This document shows, piece by piece, positions 28,110 through 35,082 of a DNA stretch of 62,373 nucleotides. The notes under the pieces were generated by a model that did no database searches, was not told where the DNA came from, and saw only the letters and a program-made list of their open reading frames with translations. The DNA is from Phycisphaerales bacterium UBA2402 (GTDB taxonomy: Bacteria; Planctomycetota; Phycisphaerae; Phycisphaerales; UBA1924): the NCBI GenBank assembly GCA_002343715.1, contig DDSA01000081.1:1-62373 (forward strand). Reading direction: 5' to 3'. Position numbers and translations under genes: made by a program. Numbering within the stretch: position 1 is the stretch's first letter; every line of letters begins with the position of its first letter.

Positions 28110-28771
28110 TGGTTTTTCTCGTAGGCCCTGCGTGCGGTCTCGTGGTCGAAGAAGAGTTCGGCCACGACCCGTCCGCACTCTTGCGCAAGGCGGTCTTGTG
28201 CCTTGGCGATGGCCGTGATCGACGCCTGATCCGTGGTGCCGTGCCGCTCAGGGAGCGTGACGCGGATCTGCTTGCCGGCCGGCTCTTCAGGCCACAGACG
28301 GCTCGGTGTGTTCACGCAGTCGATGACCTTGATGCGTAGATCCGCGAAGGGCGCGAATGTCACACCGTCCGGCGAAAACCCGAAGGCGTCCACCGCGATC
28401 CACACGACGACCTCGGCCTGCACACTCTTCCCGAGGCTGGAAATATCGGTCGGTTCGTCCGCGGGTTCTCCCGAGACTCTTGTGAGGGCGGCCTTCGCGT
28501 CCACCACGTTCTTGAGTTCTTTTTCCTTGAGAAGTATGTCCTGCGCCGTGGTTGCGATTGTCAACCGCATCGAACGCTTGTACAAACGGTTATTGCGATC
28601 ATCGACGAAGAATACCGTGGGCCGCTCGGGTTCAAGTCTGTGCGCGGCTTTCGTCTTCGGAGGTCCGTGAAGCAGCACCACCGCGGGCGCCACGATGTTG
28701 CATCCGCACAGGGCAGCGGCCAGAATCGAGAGCAGGGCCAGGAGGGCGGTTTTGGTGAGCGCTGTAAGCAT
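28106..28771 (-). CDS. Lipoprotein, paralogue of its upstream neighbour
   Basis: 221 residues from ATG 28771; TTG 28774 directly before it is an alternative. Signal and lipobox: LLALLSILAAALCGC, Cys at about residue 23. Mature part has a beta-strand-rich region (RPTVFFVDDRNNRLYKRS), a helical part (AQDILLKEKELKNVVDAK) and AEVVVWIAVDAFGFSP. Its end, RVVAELFFDHET, closely mirrors VSWLFYDHQEP at the end of the preceding lipoprotein, so the two look like ancient duplicates. The stop of the upstream gene overlaps the start (TGATG), and the stop here overlaps the next GTG, so three genes are translationally coupled. No enzymatic motif; function unknown. Confidence 0.68.
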   Translation of the reverse strand: MLTALTKTALLALLSILAAALCGCNIVAPAVVLLHGPPKTKAAHRLEPERPTVFFVDDRNNRLYKRSMRLTIATTAQDILLKEKELKNVVDAKAALTRVSGEPADEPTDISSLGKSVQAEVVVWIAVDAFGFSPDGVTFAPFADLRIKVIDCVNTPSRLWPEEPAGKQIRVTLPERHGTTDQASITAIAKAQDRLAQECGRVVAELFFDHETARRAYEKNQ

Positions 28772-29484
28772 CAATACTCTGGGTAATACGGCTCCTGGTG
28801 ATCATAAAAGAGCCAGGAAACTCGATCGATCAATCGGGCCGAGAGTGCCGTCGTCACCACCGAGGCGTTCATGTTTGACGGGTTGAACCCCTTCTTGCCG
28901 GGGAATCGCACGGACACTGTTTTCTCGAAGACGAACTGATCCGGCAGACCGGATTCCGCTTCAATCACCCCCACCGTCGCCGTGGCTACGCCGTCCCATT
29001 CGTGCGGGTTGCCCGGATCGTGAAGCCGGTACTCGATCACCTCGACGTGGATCAAACGATCCGCACCGCCCAGCGCCGCCGCCAGATCTCCGAAGGGTTT
29101 GCTGGGCCACGACGGGTTGTCGTACTGATACTTCAGCACCGTGCGAGCCGGAACGAAGCCGGATGCCCGCGGATTGTTCTGATACGCCGCCAGTCGCTCC
29201 GTGATCTTTCCGGTGAGTCGATCCATCAGCCCGGGATGATCCGCCTGCACCATGCGGTCGACCGACACCACCAGGGCGAACGACTTGCCGGCCAGGCCCG
29301 TGTACTCGGCCTTGACCTCGTGCGTGCTGTCCTTCCTGTACGACTCGGCGAAGAACCCGATCGCATGACACCCCGGCATGAACATGAAACCGGCCGAAGC
29401 CGCGAGAAAGACCGCCGCCGCCGCCGGCTTGGACCAGCGGTTGATACCGCATTTGCTCTCGATCATGGTGTGAGGATGCCTCAT
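28771..29484 (-). CDS. Lipoprotein, function unknown
   Basis: 237 residues. Hydrophobic stretch AAAAVFLAASAGFMFMPGC gives a lipobox with Cys at about residue 39; an internal ATG at 29466 would shorten the signal region. The mature part contains KSFALVVSVDRMVQADHPG, a helical segment, LIHVEVIEYRLHDPG and ATATVGVIEAESG, consistent with a mixed alpha/beta periplasmic domain like that of small auxiliary lipoproteins. It shares its closing motif with the next gene. It lies 18 bases after the DUF2752 gene and overlaps the next gene by one base. Ribosome binding is weak at both candidate starts. Confidence 0.66.
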   Translation of the reverse strand: MRHPHTMIESKCGINRWSKPAAAAVFLAASAGFMFMPGCHAIGFFAESYRKDSTHEVKAEYTGLAGKSFALVVSVDRMVQADHPGLMDRLTGKITERLAAYQNNPRASGFVPARTVLKYQYDNPSWPSKPFGDLAAALGGADRLIHVEVIEYRLHDPGNPHEWDGVATATVGVIEAESGLPDQFVFEKTVSVRFPGKKGFNPSNMNASVVTTALSARLIDRVSWLFYDHQEPYYPEY

Positions 29485-29502
29485 AGGAGTATCACCGCGA
29501 AG

Positions 29503-29955
29503 TCATGTCTGAAATTCATTCCACACAATCATCTTATAGACCCACGACGCCACGAGCACGCCCAGCCCAGGCCAGAGTATCCTCGCCCGGAGTGTCTTCG
29601 CCAGCAAACTCCCTACGCGGGACCCGAAAACGGCAACATGCACCGCGGACCAGAACCCCGCCGCGGTCAGGAGTGCCATCAGCGCTCCGGCGGGCTGTGC
29701 CCACAGCGCATGGCCCGGACGTCCCTGCGCCGCGTGGGCGAAGGCCGTGGTCATCCCGCACGTGGGGCACGGCTTGCCCAATGCGACCACCCAGCCGCAC
29801 GGCGGAAGTCCGAGCCGACGATGTGTGCCGTGCCCGGCCGGGTCGGGTTTCAGTGCGGCGGCCAGAATCAGCACGGCAAGGCTGATCATCGCGACCAGCC
29901 CTGCGCCCGCCCTCGCAGCCCATCCGACGCTGTTGGCCACTGGTTGCGACGCCAC
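29503..29955 (-). CDS. DUF2752 membrane protein
   Basis: 150 residues, GTG start. Three hydrophobic segments (about 17-35, 85-105, 125-142). The family signature is clear: PPCGWVVALGKPCPTCGMTTAF, in which the CPxCGxT element is invariant in DUF2752 proteins. The two Cys could bind metal or form a disulfide at the membrane surface; no function is established. It begins 9 bases after nuoA and precedes the lipoprotein pair, so it is probably cotranscribed with both. Confidence 0.8.
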   Translation of the reverse strand: MASQPVANSVGWAARAGAGLVAMISLAVLILAAALKPDPAGHGTHRRLGLPPCGWVVALGKPCPTCGMTTAFAHAAQGRPGHALWAQPAGALMALLTAAGFWSAVHVAVFGSRVGSLLAKTLRARILWPGLGVLVASWVYKMIVWNEFQT

Positions 29956-29964
29956 AGCGCGATC

Positions 29965-30366
29965 TCAATCAAACTTGAAAACGCCCTTGCGGAACCCGTA
30001 TAGGTACGCCACGACCGTTGTGAACAAGAAGAACAGAATCCTGCCGAGCCAAATCATGCCTTCCTGGTGCGGGAACGGAGCGAGGTTCGGGAACGTCACA
30101 GCCCACGGGTACAAGAACACGATCTCAACGTCGAAGACAAGGAAGACCATCGCGATCAGATAAAACCGGACATTGAACCGCTTACGGGCCGTCCCGACAG
30201 GATTCATGCCCGACTCGTACGTCTGCCCCTTCTTGTCGCCCGCTCGCCGCGGCCCGAGCAACTGGCTCGCCGTCACGTTGATGATGCCGAACGTGATCGC
30301 CATCAGAAGGATCAGCGAGATCGGCAGATAGGAGTTCAGTTCCGTGCTGGCCACAACAAGGTTCAT
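29965..30366 (-). CDS. nuoA: NADH-quinone oxidoreductase subunit A
   Basis: 133 residues from ATG 30366; the frame is open to 30519 but the extra part is Gly/Arg-rich and not membrane-like. Three membrane segments and the subunit signatures TYESGMNPVGTARKRFNVRFY and FDVEIVFLYPWA. NuoA is a small subunit of the membrane arm of complex I, next to the quinone site. No nuoB, C or D follows, so the remaining subunits must be elsewhere. There is no ribosome binding site, but TACCAT lies 8 bases upstream. DUF2752 follows after 9 bases. Confidence 0.93.
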   Translation of the reverse strand: MNLVVASTELNSYLPISLILLMAITFGIINVTASQLLGPRRAGDKKGQTYESGMNPVGTARKRFNVRFYLIAMVFLVFDVEIVFLYPWAVTFPNLAPFPHQEGMIWLGRILFFLFTTVVAYLYGFRKGVFKFD

Positions 30367-30374
30367 CGGGCCCG

Positions 30375-30380
30375 ATGGTA
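30375..30380 (-). promoter_or_regulatory. Candidate -10 box (TACCAT) for leaderless nuoA
   Basis: On the minus strand TACCAT ends 8 bases before the nuoA ATG; no purine-rich site lies between them. Confidence 0.3.
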
Positions 30381-30425
30381 GGCCCCGACAGCCCCCCGCT
30401 GCCGCGATTGAACCGAAGACGATCC

Positions 30426-31343
30426 CTAACGAGCGCGGTGCTCCGCCGCATCGGCAACGTTGTGCAGGAGCATCGACACGGTGACCGGGCCTACCCCCCC
30501 CGGCACCGGGCTGATCCACCCCGCGACCCGCGAAACGGTGTCAAAGGACACATCGCCAACGGTGCGTGTCCGCCCGTCCGAACCGGTGACCCGGTTGACC
30601 CCAACATCAATGACCACGGCGCCGGGCTTCACCATGTCGGGGGTGATCAGTCCCGGCACGCCCGCGGCTGCGATCAGAATATCGGCGCTCCGGGCCAGGT
30701 CAGGCAGCCCCGGCGTCCACTTGTTGCACGATACCACCGTGGCCTCTTGCCGCATCAGGATCACGGCGATGGGCTTTCCCACCACGTCCCCCGCCCCAAC
30801 GACAACTACGAGTTGACCCCGCAGAAACGGGTGAATGAGCGGCACCCCGAGCCGATCGCTCTTCTCCGTCCATACCGATTCGATCATTCGAAGCACCGCC
30901 AACGCGGTGCAGGGGGCGAGGCTTGATCGGCCGTACACGATGTTACCGATGTTGGCGGGGTTCACACCCTCTACGTCCTTCTCGGGTGCGATGAGCCGCT
31001 GCACGCGGTACGGATCCACCCCCCGGGGCAACGGCAAGTGCAGCATGATCGCGCTCACGTCCGGATCACTCGACAGCAGCAGCACACGCCCGGCGATCTC
31101 GTCGTAGGCGGTGGCCTCGGAATCGGGCGTGATCCTGTGCAGGCGGTACTCGATACCGAGTTGCGCACAGGTCCGGGCCTGGTTCTCGGCATAGACCCGC
31201 GCGGAGTTATCCCCCGCTTCCACGAGCACCGCGTCGAGTCGGACCCCGATGCCCCGCTCGCGCAGCGCCGCCACGCGCGACCGGATCCGATCCCTGAAAC
31301 TCGCGGCCAATGCCGTGCCGTCGATGATGCGCGCGATGCTCAT
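30426..31343 (-). CDS. folD: FolD-family methylene-THF dehydrogenase, cyclohydrolase site altered
   Basis: 305 residues, full length. FolD normally oxidises 5,10-methylene-THF with NADP and then hydrolyses methenyl-THF at one site. The C-terminal NADP domain is intact (VVVGAGDVVGKP, about 193-204; ISPVPGGVGPVT near 280). In the N-terminal domain the YxxxK motif reads YAENQ (Tyr51, Gln55), and QLPLP reads HLPLP (His102), while the Asp in EKDVEGVNP (Asp123) is kept. PCTPxG reads PCTALA. Lys and Gln at these sites are needed for the cyclohydrolase step in studied homologues, so dehydrogenase-only function is predicted. It lies 25 bases after an aminotransferase on the same strand. Confidence 0.88.
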   Translation of the reverse strand: MSIARIIDGTALAASFRDRIRSRVAALRERGIGVRLDAVLVEAGDNSARVYAENQARTCAQLGIEYRLHRITPDSEATAYDEIAGRVLLLSSDPDVSAIMLHLPLPRGVDPYRVQRLIAPEKDVEGVNPANIGNIVYGRSSLAPCTALAVLRMIESVWTEKSDRLGVPLIHPFLRGQLVVVVGAGDVVGKPIAVILMRQEATVVSCNKWTPGLPDLARSADILIAAAGVPGLITPDMVKPGAVVIDVGVNRVTGSDGRTRTVGDVSFDTVSRVAGWISPVPGGVGPVTVSMLLHNVADAAEHRAR

Positions 31344-31368
31344 GCGTTGGTTGTCCGGCGATCGCCGC

Positions 31369-32628
31369 TCATCGCAGTTCCTTCAGGAATGCCGCGAACC
31401 TGTCCATGCCCTTGTGGATCTGCTCCTCCGAGCATGCGAACGAGATGCGGACATGGTTGCCCCCGCAGCCGCCGAAATCCTCACCCGGTACAAAGGCGAC
31501 CAGCGACTCAGCAAGGAGCGCCTCGCACAGGTCCATCGCGGAGTTGATCGCCCTGCCTCCCTTGCTGGTGGAACCGAAATAGGACGAGACATCCGGGAAC
31601 GCATAGAACGCCCCCGTCGCGCGGGCGCACGACACCCCAGGAATCCCGGCCAGACGATCATTCATGACTCCCGCCCGGGCAGCGAATGCCACGCGCATCC
31701 GCTCGACATCCTCCGAGCATGCCGTCAGAGCCGTGCGGATGGCGGGGTAGACGAAACTCGTGATGTTTGTCGACATCTGCCCCTGGAGCGTCGTCATCGC
31801 CCCGGCGAAGCGACGCCCGAACTCGCCCGGCATGCCGGTGTATCCCACCCGCCATCCCGTCATCCCGTAGGCCTTGCTCAGCCCGTTGAGCGTGATCGTT
31901 CGTTCGGCTATTTCCGGAGTTGCACCGATGGAATAGTGCGGCACGCCGCCGTACACGATCTTCTCATAGAGTTCATCGGACAGAATGACCAGACCGGGAG
32001 CGATCGTTGCCGCCGCCTCGGCGCACACTTTCGCGATGGCCTTGAGTTCATCGGGGGTGTACATCGTGCCGCAGGGGTTGCTCGGCGAGTTCAGAACCAC
32101 CATACGCGTTCGGGGCGTGATGGCGGCCCGGATCTGCTCCGCGGTGGCTTTGAAGCCCGATGTGACCGTTGTGGGCACCTCCACGATCCGTCCGCCCGCG
32201 AGTTCGACCAGCGGCGCGTAACTCACCCACGCCGGCACAGGGAGAACGCACTCCTGCTTCGGTTCTCCCGGAGGTGGGAAATCAAAAAGGACGTGGCAGA
32301 GAACATACAGCGAATGCTTGCCCCCGCTCCCGATGGTGATATGGTCCGGGGTCAGACCCCGAATACCGTTCTCACGCTCGAACTTCTCCGAGATGACCCG
32401 GCGAGTCTCGGGATCGCCCATGGTCGGCATGTACTTCGTCTGCCCGGCGTTGAGCGCCGCAATCGCGGCGTCCTTGATCACCCGGGGGGTGTCGAAATCA
32501 GGTTCGCCCGCGGCGAAACTCAGGACATCAAGTCCCTGGGCCTTCATCGTCTTCGCCCTGTTCATGAAGGCGATCGTGACGGAGGGCTTCAGATTGATGA
32601 CGCGTGGGGCCAGCGGGATATTCACCAT
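31369..32628 (-). CDS. Class I/II pyridoxal-phosphate aminotransferase (aspartate type)
   Basis: 419 residues. Fold type I signatures: VLSFAAGEPDFDTP at the N-terminus, NSPSNPCGTMYT (cofactor Asn), ILSDELYEKIVY (Asp and Tyr), LNGLSKAYGMTGWRVGY with the Schiff-base Lys, and a C-terminal Arg in HVRISFACSEE for the substrate carboxylate. It most resembles bacterial aspartate/prephenate aminotransferases of subgroup Ib. It interconverts aspartate and oxaloacetate, which links it to aspA further along this strand. There is no ribosome binding site next to the ATG; TACTGT lies 8 bases upstream and a hairpin with a 4-base loop lies at 32651-32670. Confidence 0.88.
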   Translation of the reverse strand: MVNIPLAPRVINLKPSVTIAFMNRAKTMKAQGLDVLSFAAGEPDFDTPRVIKDAAIAALNAGQTKYMPTMGDPETRRVISEKFERENGIRGLTPDHITIGSGGKHSLYVLCHVLFDFPPPGEPKQECVLPVPAWVSYAPLVELAGGRIVEVPTTVTSGFKATAEQIRAAITPRTRMVVLNSPSNPCGTMYTPDELKAIAKVCAEAAATIAPGLVILSDELYEKIVYGGVPHYSIGATPEIAERTITLNGLSKAYGMTGWRVGYTGMPGEFGRRFAGAMTTLQGQMSTNITSFVYPAIRTALTACSEDVERMRVAFAARAGVMNDRLAGIPGVSCARATGAFYAFPDVSSYFGSTSKGGRAINSAMDLCEALLAESLVAFVPGEDFGGCGGNHVRISFACSEEQIHKGMDRFAAFLKELR

Positions 32629-32636
32629 ACCAAAAA

Positions 32637-32642
32637 ACAGTA
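32637..32642 (-). promoter_or_regulatory. Candidate -10 box (TACTGT) for a leaderless aminotransferase gene
   Basis: On the minus strand TACTGT ends 8 bases before the ATG at 32628, with TTTTTGGT between and no Shine-Dalgarno sequence. Confidence 0.3.
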
Positions 32643-32650
32643 GGTGAACC

Positions 32651-32670
32651 CCGCACCGTTCGCGGTGCGG
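32651..32670. repeat. Perfect 8-bp hairpin with tetraloop
   Basis: CCGCACCG, TTCG, CGGTGCGG. On the plus strand the loop is the very stable C(TTCG)G type. It lies 23 bases upstream of the aminotransferase start; a T run follows on the minus strand only after 13 bases, so it is not a standard terminator. Confidence 0.6.
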
Positions 32671-32748
32671 CCGCGGCGGTACGCCAAATGCGTTTGACTA
32701 CAACTCCATGGATCGTACCTTGGGATATTCGAGATCACTTCGAGAACA

Positions 32749-32790
32749 CGGGCACGATGGAGCGGTCACGCGACCGATCCATCGTGCCCG
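32749..32790. repeat. Long imperfect palindrome (42 bases)
   Basis: CGGGCACGATGGA (32749-32761) pairs with TCCATCGTGCCCG (32778-32790); after one mismatch CGGTC pairs with GACCG, leaving a 4-base loop. It lies 27 bases beyond the stop of the lysine-rich gene. No T run follows on either side, so it may stabilise the transcript end or be a protein-binding site. Confidence 0.6.
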
Positions 32791-32816
32791 ATCGGCTTGA
32801 TCGATTCGCTGGAGTA

Positions 32817-33122
32817 TTACATGGACGCCGCGCCGGGATCCGACGATGCGACCGCGCTCGTGCTCGCCGCGGACTTCTCTGACTTTGACGACCGCCGGAT
32901 GTCCATCGCGTGGGCGCGGCTGTATTGCTGAATATCTTTGAACTTTCCGCCTTTGTCACGAACGGCGTAGAGTTTTTTTCCCTTGCTGCTGTACAACACG
33001 GTACGGCGTGCCTTTTTCTTGGCGGTCTTCTTCGCGCCCTTCTTGGCGGGCTTCTTCGTGCCGGCCTTCTTCACGGGGGACTTCTTTTTCGAGGCTTTCT
33101 TCTTTGCCTTTTTCTTGGCCAT
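32817..33122 (-). CDS. Lysine-rich histone H1-like protein
   Basis: 101 residues from ATG 33122 (AGGAG 8 bases upstream); the frame is open to 33215 without start support. Residues 2-40 are almost entirely Lys/Ala/Pro in KKAxKK and PAKK-type repeats, like the C-terminal tail of histone H1 and bacterial H1-like proteins. Residues 41-72 form a conserved folded part (RRTVLYSSKGKKLYAVRDKG, KFKDIQQYSRAHA) and a Ser/Ala tail follows. It is expected to bind DNA or RNA in the cytoplasm; planctomycetes have unusually condensed nucleoids, so a chromatin role is plausible but unproven. Monocistronic, followed by a long palindrome. Confidence 0.72.
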   Translation of the reverse strand: MAKKKAKKKASKKKSPVKKAGTKKPAKKGAKKTAKKKARRTVLYSSKGKKLYAVRDKGGKFKDIQQYSRAHAMDIRRSSKSEKSAASTSAVASSDPGAASM

Positions 33123-33180
33123 GTGTTTCTCCTGAGCGTGGCTCGTTCCGGTGCGGCCACGCGCCGCCCCGAAGACCCAC

Positions 33181-33209
33181 AGATTACAACGCTTCCCGAT
33201 GCGGAGCAA
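33181..33209 (-). promoter_or_regulatory. Candidate promoter of the lysine-rich gene
   Basis: On the minus strand TTGCTC, 17 bases, TAATCT. Each hexamer keeps half of the consensus. It lies about 60 bases before the ATG at 33122. Confidence 0.3.
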
Positions 33210-33321
33210 GTCCATTCACCCGGAATCATGACCGAGGGGAACGCAGATGGAGCAACCATCGGGCTGGTTTCAAAGGGACGCAGCGGCGGCGCCCGATCTG
33301 AACTCGATGCTTCGCTCTCCC

Positions 33322-34902
33322 TCAGCCGAAGGGCAACGGTGACAGTTCAAGCGTCGGATTCCGCTGTGTAAAGTGACGCAGCGCCCAGTCATCGGCGAAG
33401 AGCACCACCGGCTGATCGTCCCGATCCGTCGCGTGCGCCGCATCCGCCGGGAGATCCGGGAGGTAGCCCTCCTCGGCGTTGGGTTTTCTCCACCACCGCG
33501 CGAGCGACCATCGCGCGGGTTCCAGCCGGGATTCGGCCCCGTACTCACTCTTCATGCGGTACTGAACCACCTCGAACTGGAGTGGACCCACCGCCGCGAG
33601 CATCGGTGTTTTCACCTGGCCCGTCCCGACGTTCAGGACCTGGACCACCCCTTCCTGAAGCAACTGCTCCATGCCGAGCCGGAACTTTTTCGAGTTGCCG
33701 GGTTGGGGGTTGTGCAGGTAGGCGAAGACCTCCGGGGCGAACCGCGGGATCTCATTGAACACAATGGTGCGGTCCTCGGTGAGTGTGTCCCCGATCCGCA
33801 GCACGTCGTGCCCCACGATGCCCACCACGTCCCCCGCACGCCCCTCCTCCACCGTTTCGCGATCTCGCCCGAAGAGTTTCTGCGCGTTGGAGAGACGGAT
33901 TCGCTTCTCGCTCTGGGCGTGGATCACCGTCATCTCGCGGGTGAAGGTGCCCGATACCACCCGGACAAAGGCGATCCGGTCGCGGTGCTTGGGATCCATG
34001 TTTGCCTGGATCTTGAAGACAAAGCCGCTGAAAGTCGGATCATCGGGCTGGATCATCCGCTCGCCCGCCCGACGCGGCCCCGGCCCCGCGGAGTGCTCGA
34101 GGAAGCCGTCGAGCAGCAGTCGCACGCCGAAGTTGTTCATCGCGCTGCCGAAGTAGACGGGGCTGATCATCCCAGCCAGCACGCGCTCGGAATCGAAGGT
34201 CTCGCCCGCGCCGTGGAGCATCTCGACTTCATCGCGTGCCTGAACATAGACCTCCAGATCGAGTTTCTCCCGCACCGCGGGGTCCTCCAGCCCCATGACC
34301 TCCACCGGAGCGACGTACGCCCCCCCCACCGTCCGCTCGAAGAGATGCACCCGCCGAGTCAACCTGTCGTACACACCGCGGAACGTCGGCCCCGATCCGA
34401 GCGGCCAGTTCACGGGAAAGGCCCCGATCCCCAGCACACGCTCCAGTTCATCGAGCAGTTCCAGCGGCTCGCGTGTGGGCCGATCGCACTTGTTCATGAA
34501 GGTGAAGATCGGCACGCCCCGTCGGCGGCAGACCTCGAAGAGTTTCAGAGTTTGTGGTTCAATGCCCTTGCCGGCATCGATGACCATCACCGCCGCGTCC
34601 ACCGCCGTCAAGACCCGGTAGGTGTCCTCCGAAAAGTCCTTGTGACCCGGCGTATCGAGCAGGTTGATTCTGTACCCGCCGTAATCAAACTGGAGAACCG
34701 TCGAGCTGACGGAGATGCCGCGCTGCCGCTCGAGTTCCATCCAGTCGCTCGTCGTGGCGCGCTGGTTTTTGCGCGCCGTCACCGACCCGGCCAGCGCCAC
34801 AGCGCCGCCGTACAACAGCAACTTTTCCGTGAGAGTGGTCTTGCCGGCATCGGGGTGAGAGATGATGGCGAACGTGCGTCGCGGCAGTACGGGGGTGGTC
34901 AT
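33322..34902 (-). CDS. prfC: Peptide chain release factor 3
   Basis: 526 residues, normal RF3 length. GTPase that recycles RF1 and RF2 from the ribosome after peptide release. G-domain motifs: G1 SHPDAGKTTL (about 15-24), G2 region RQRGISVSSTV, G3 LLDTPGHKDFSEDTYR and G4 MNKCDR. The SDWMELERQRGISV segment and the C-terminal VGPLQFEVVQYRMKSEYG are specific to RF3 rather than EF-G. No ribosome binding site before ATG 34902. It lies 34 bases downstream of tRNA-Ala on the same strand and could be read from the same promoter. A long antisense frame covers it and is not considered real. Confidence 0.95.
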   Translation of the reverse strand: MTTPVLPRRTFAIISHPDAGKTTLTEKLLLYGGAVALAGSVTARKNQRATTSDWMELERQRGISVSSTVLQFDYGGYRINLLDTPGHKDFSEDTYRVLTAVDAAVMVIDAGKGIEPQTLKLFEVCRRRGVPIFTFMNKCDRPTREPLELLDELERVLGIGAFPVNWPLGSGPTFRGVYDRLTRRVHLFERTVGGAYVAPVEVMGLEDPAVREKLDLEVYVQARDEVEMLHGAGETFDSERVLAGMISPVYFGSAMNNFGVRLLLDGFLEHSAGPGPRRAGERMIQPDDPTFSGFVFKIQANMDPKHRDRIAFVRVVSGTFTREMTVIHAQSEKRIRLSNAQKLFGRDRETVEEGRAGDVVGIVGHDVLRIGDTLTEDRTIVFNEIPRFAPEVFAYLHNPQPGNSKKFRLGMEQLLQEGVVQVLNVGTGQVKTPMLAAVGPLQFEVVQYRMKSEYGAESRLEPARWSLARWWRKPNAEEGYLPDLPADAAHATDRDDQPVVLFADDWALRHFTQRNPTLELSPLPFG

Positions 34903-34936
34903 ATCGGTGGGGCGCGCCGGGTGACTGAGAAGAAAG

Positions 34937-35009
34937 TGGAGCGGAAGGGACTCGAACCCTCAACCCCTACCTTGCAAAGGTAGTGCTCTACCAATTGAGC
35001 TACCGCCCC
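34937..35009 (-). tRNA. tRNA-Ala (anticodon TGC)
   Basis: 73 bases. Acceptor GGGGCGG pairs with CCGCTCC and includes the G3-U70 wobble that specifies alanine. D arm GCTC/GAGC with loop AATTGGTA, anticodon stem CTACC/GGTAG with loop TTTGCAA (anticodon TGC), T loop TTCGAGT, discriminator A73. CCA is not encoded and must be added by tRNA nucleotidyltransferase. Confidence 0.97.
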
Positions 35010-35071
35010 GGATGCACGATCGTAGGTGTCGCGAAGCGTCGTGTCGTGCGGCGATCCGTGACATCTCTCCC

Positions 35072-35077
35072 TACTAT
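35072..35077 (+). promoter_or_regulatory. Candidate -10 box (TACTAT) for a leaderless gene
   Basis: TACTAT ends 5 bases before the ATG at 35083; the bases between (CCACC) cannot act as a ribosome binding site. Confidence 0.45.
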
Positions 35078-35082
35078 CCACC

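Noticed and set aside
32651..32670. Hairpin before the aminotransferase as an attenuator or terminator
   Set aside because: The T run lies 13 bases beyond the stem and no leader peptide is seen, so termination is unlikely; kept only as a repeat.
33373..34983. 536-residue plus-strand open frame
   Set aside because: Antisense to prfC, which is unambiguous; it runs into the tRNA gene and has no recognisable motif.
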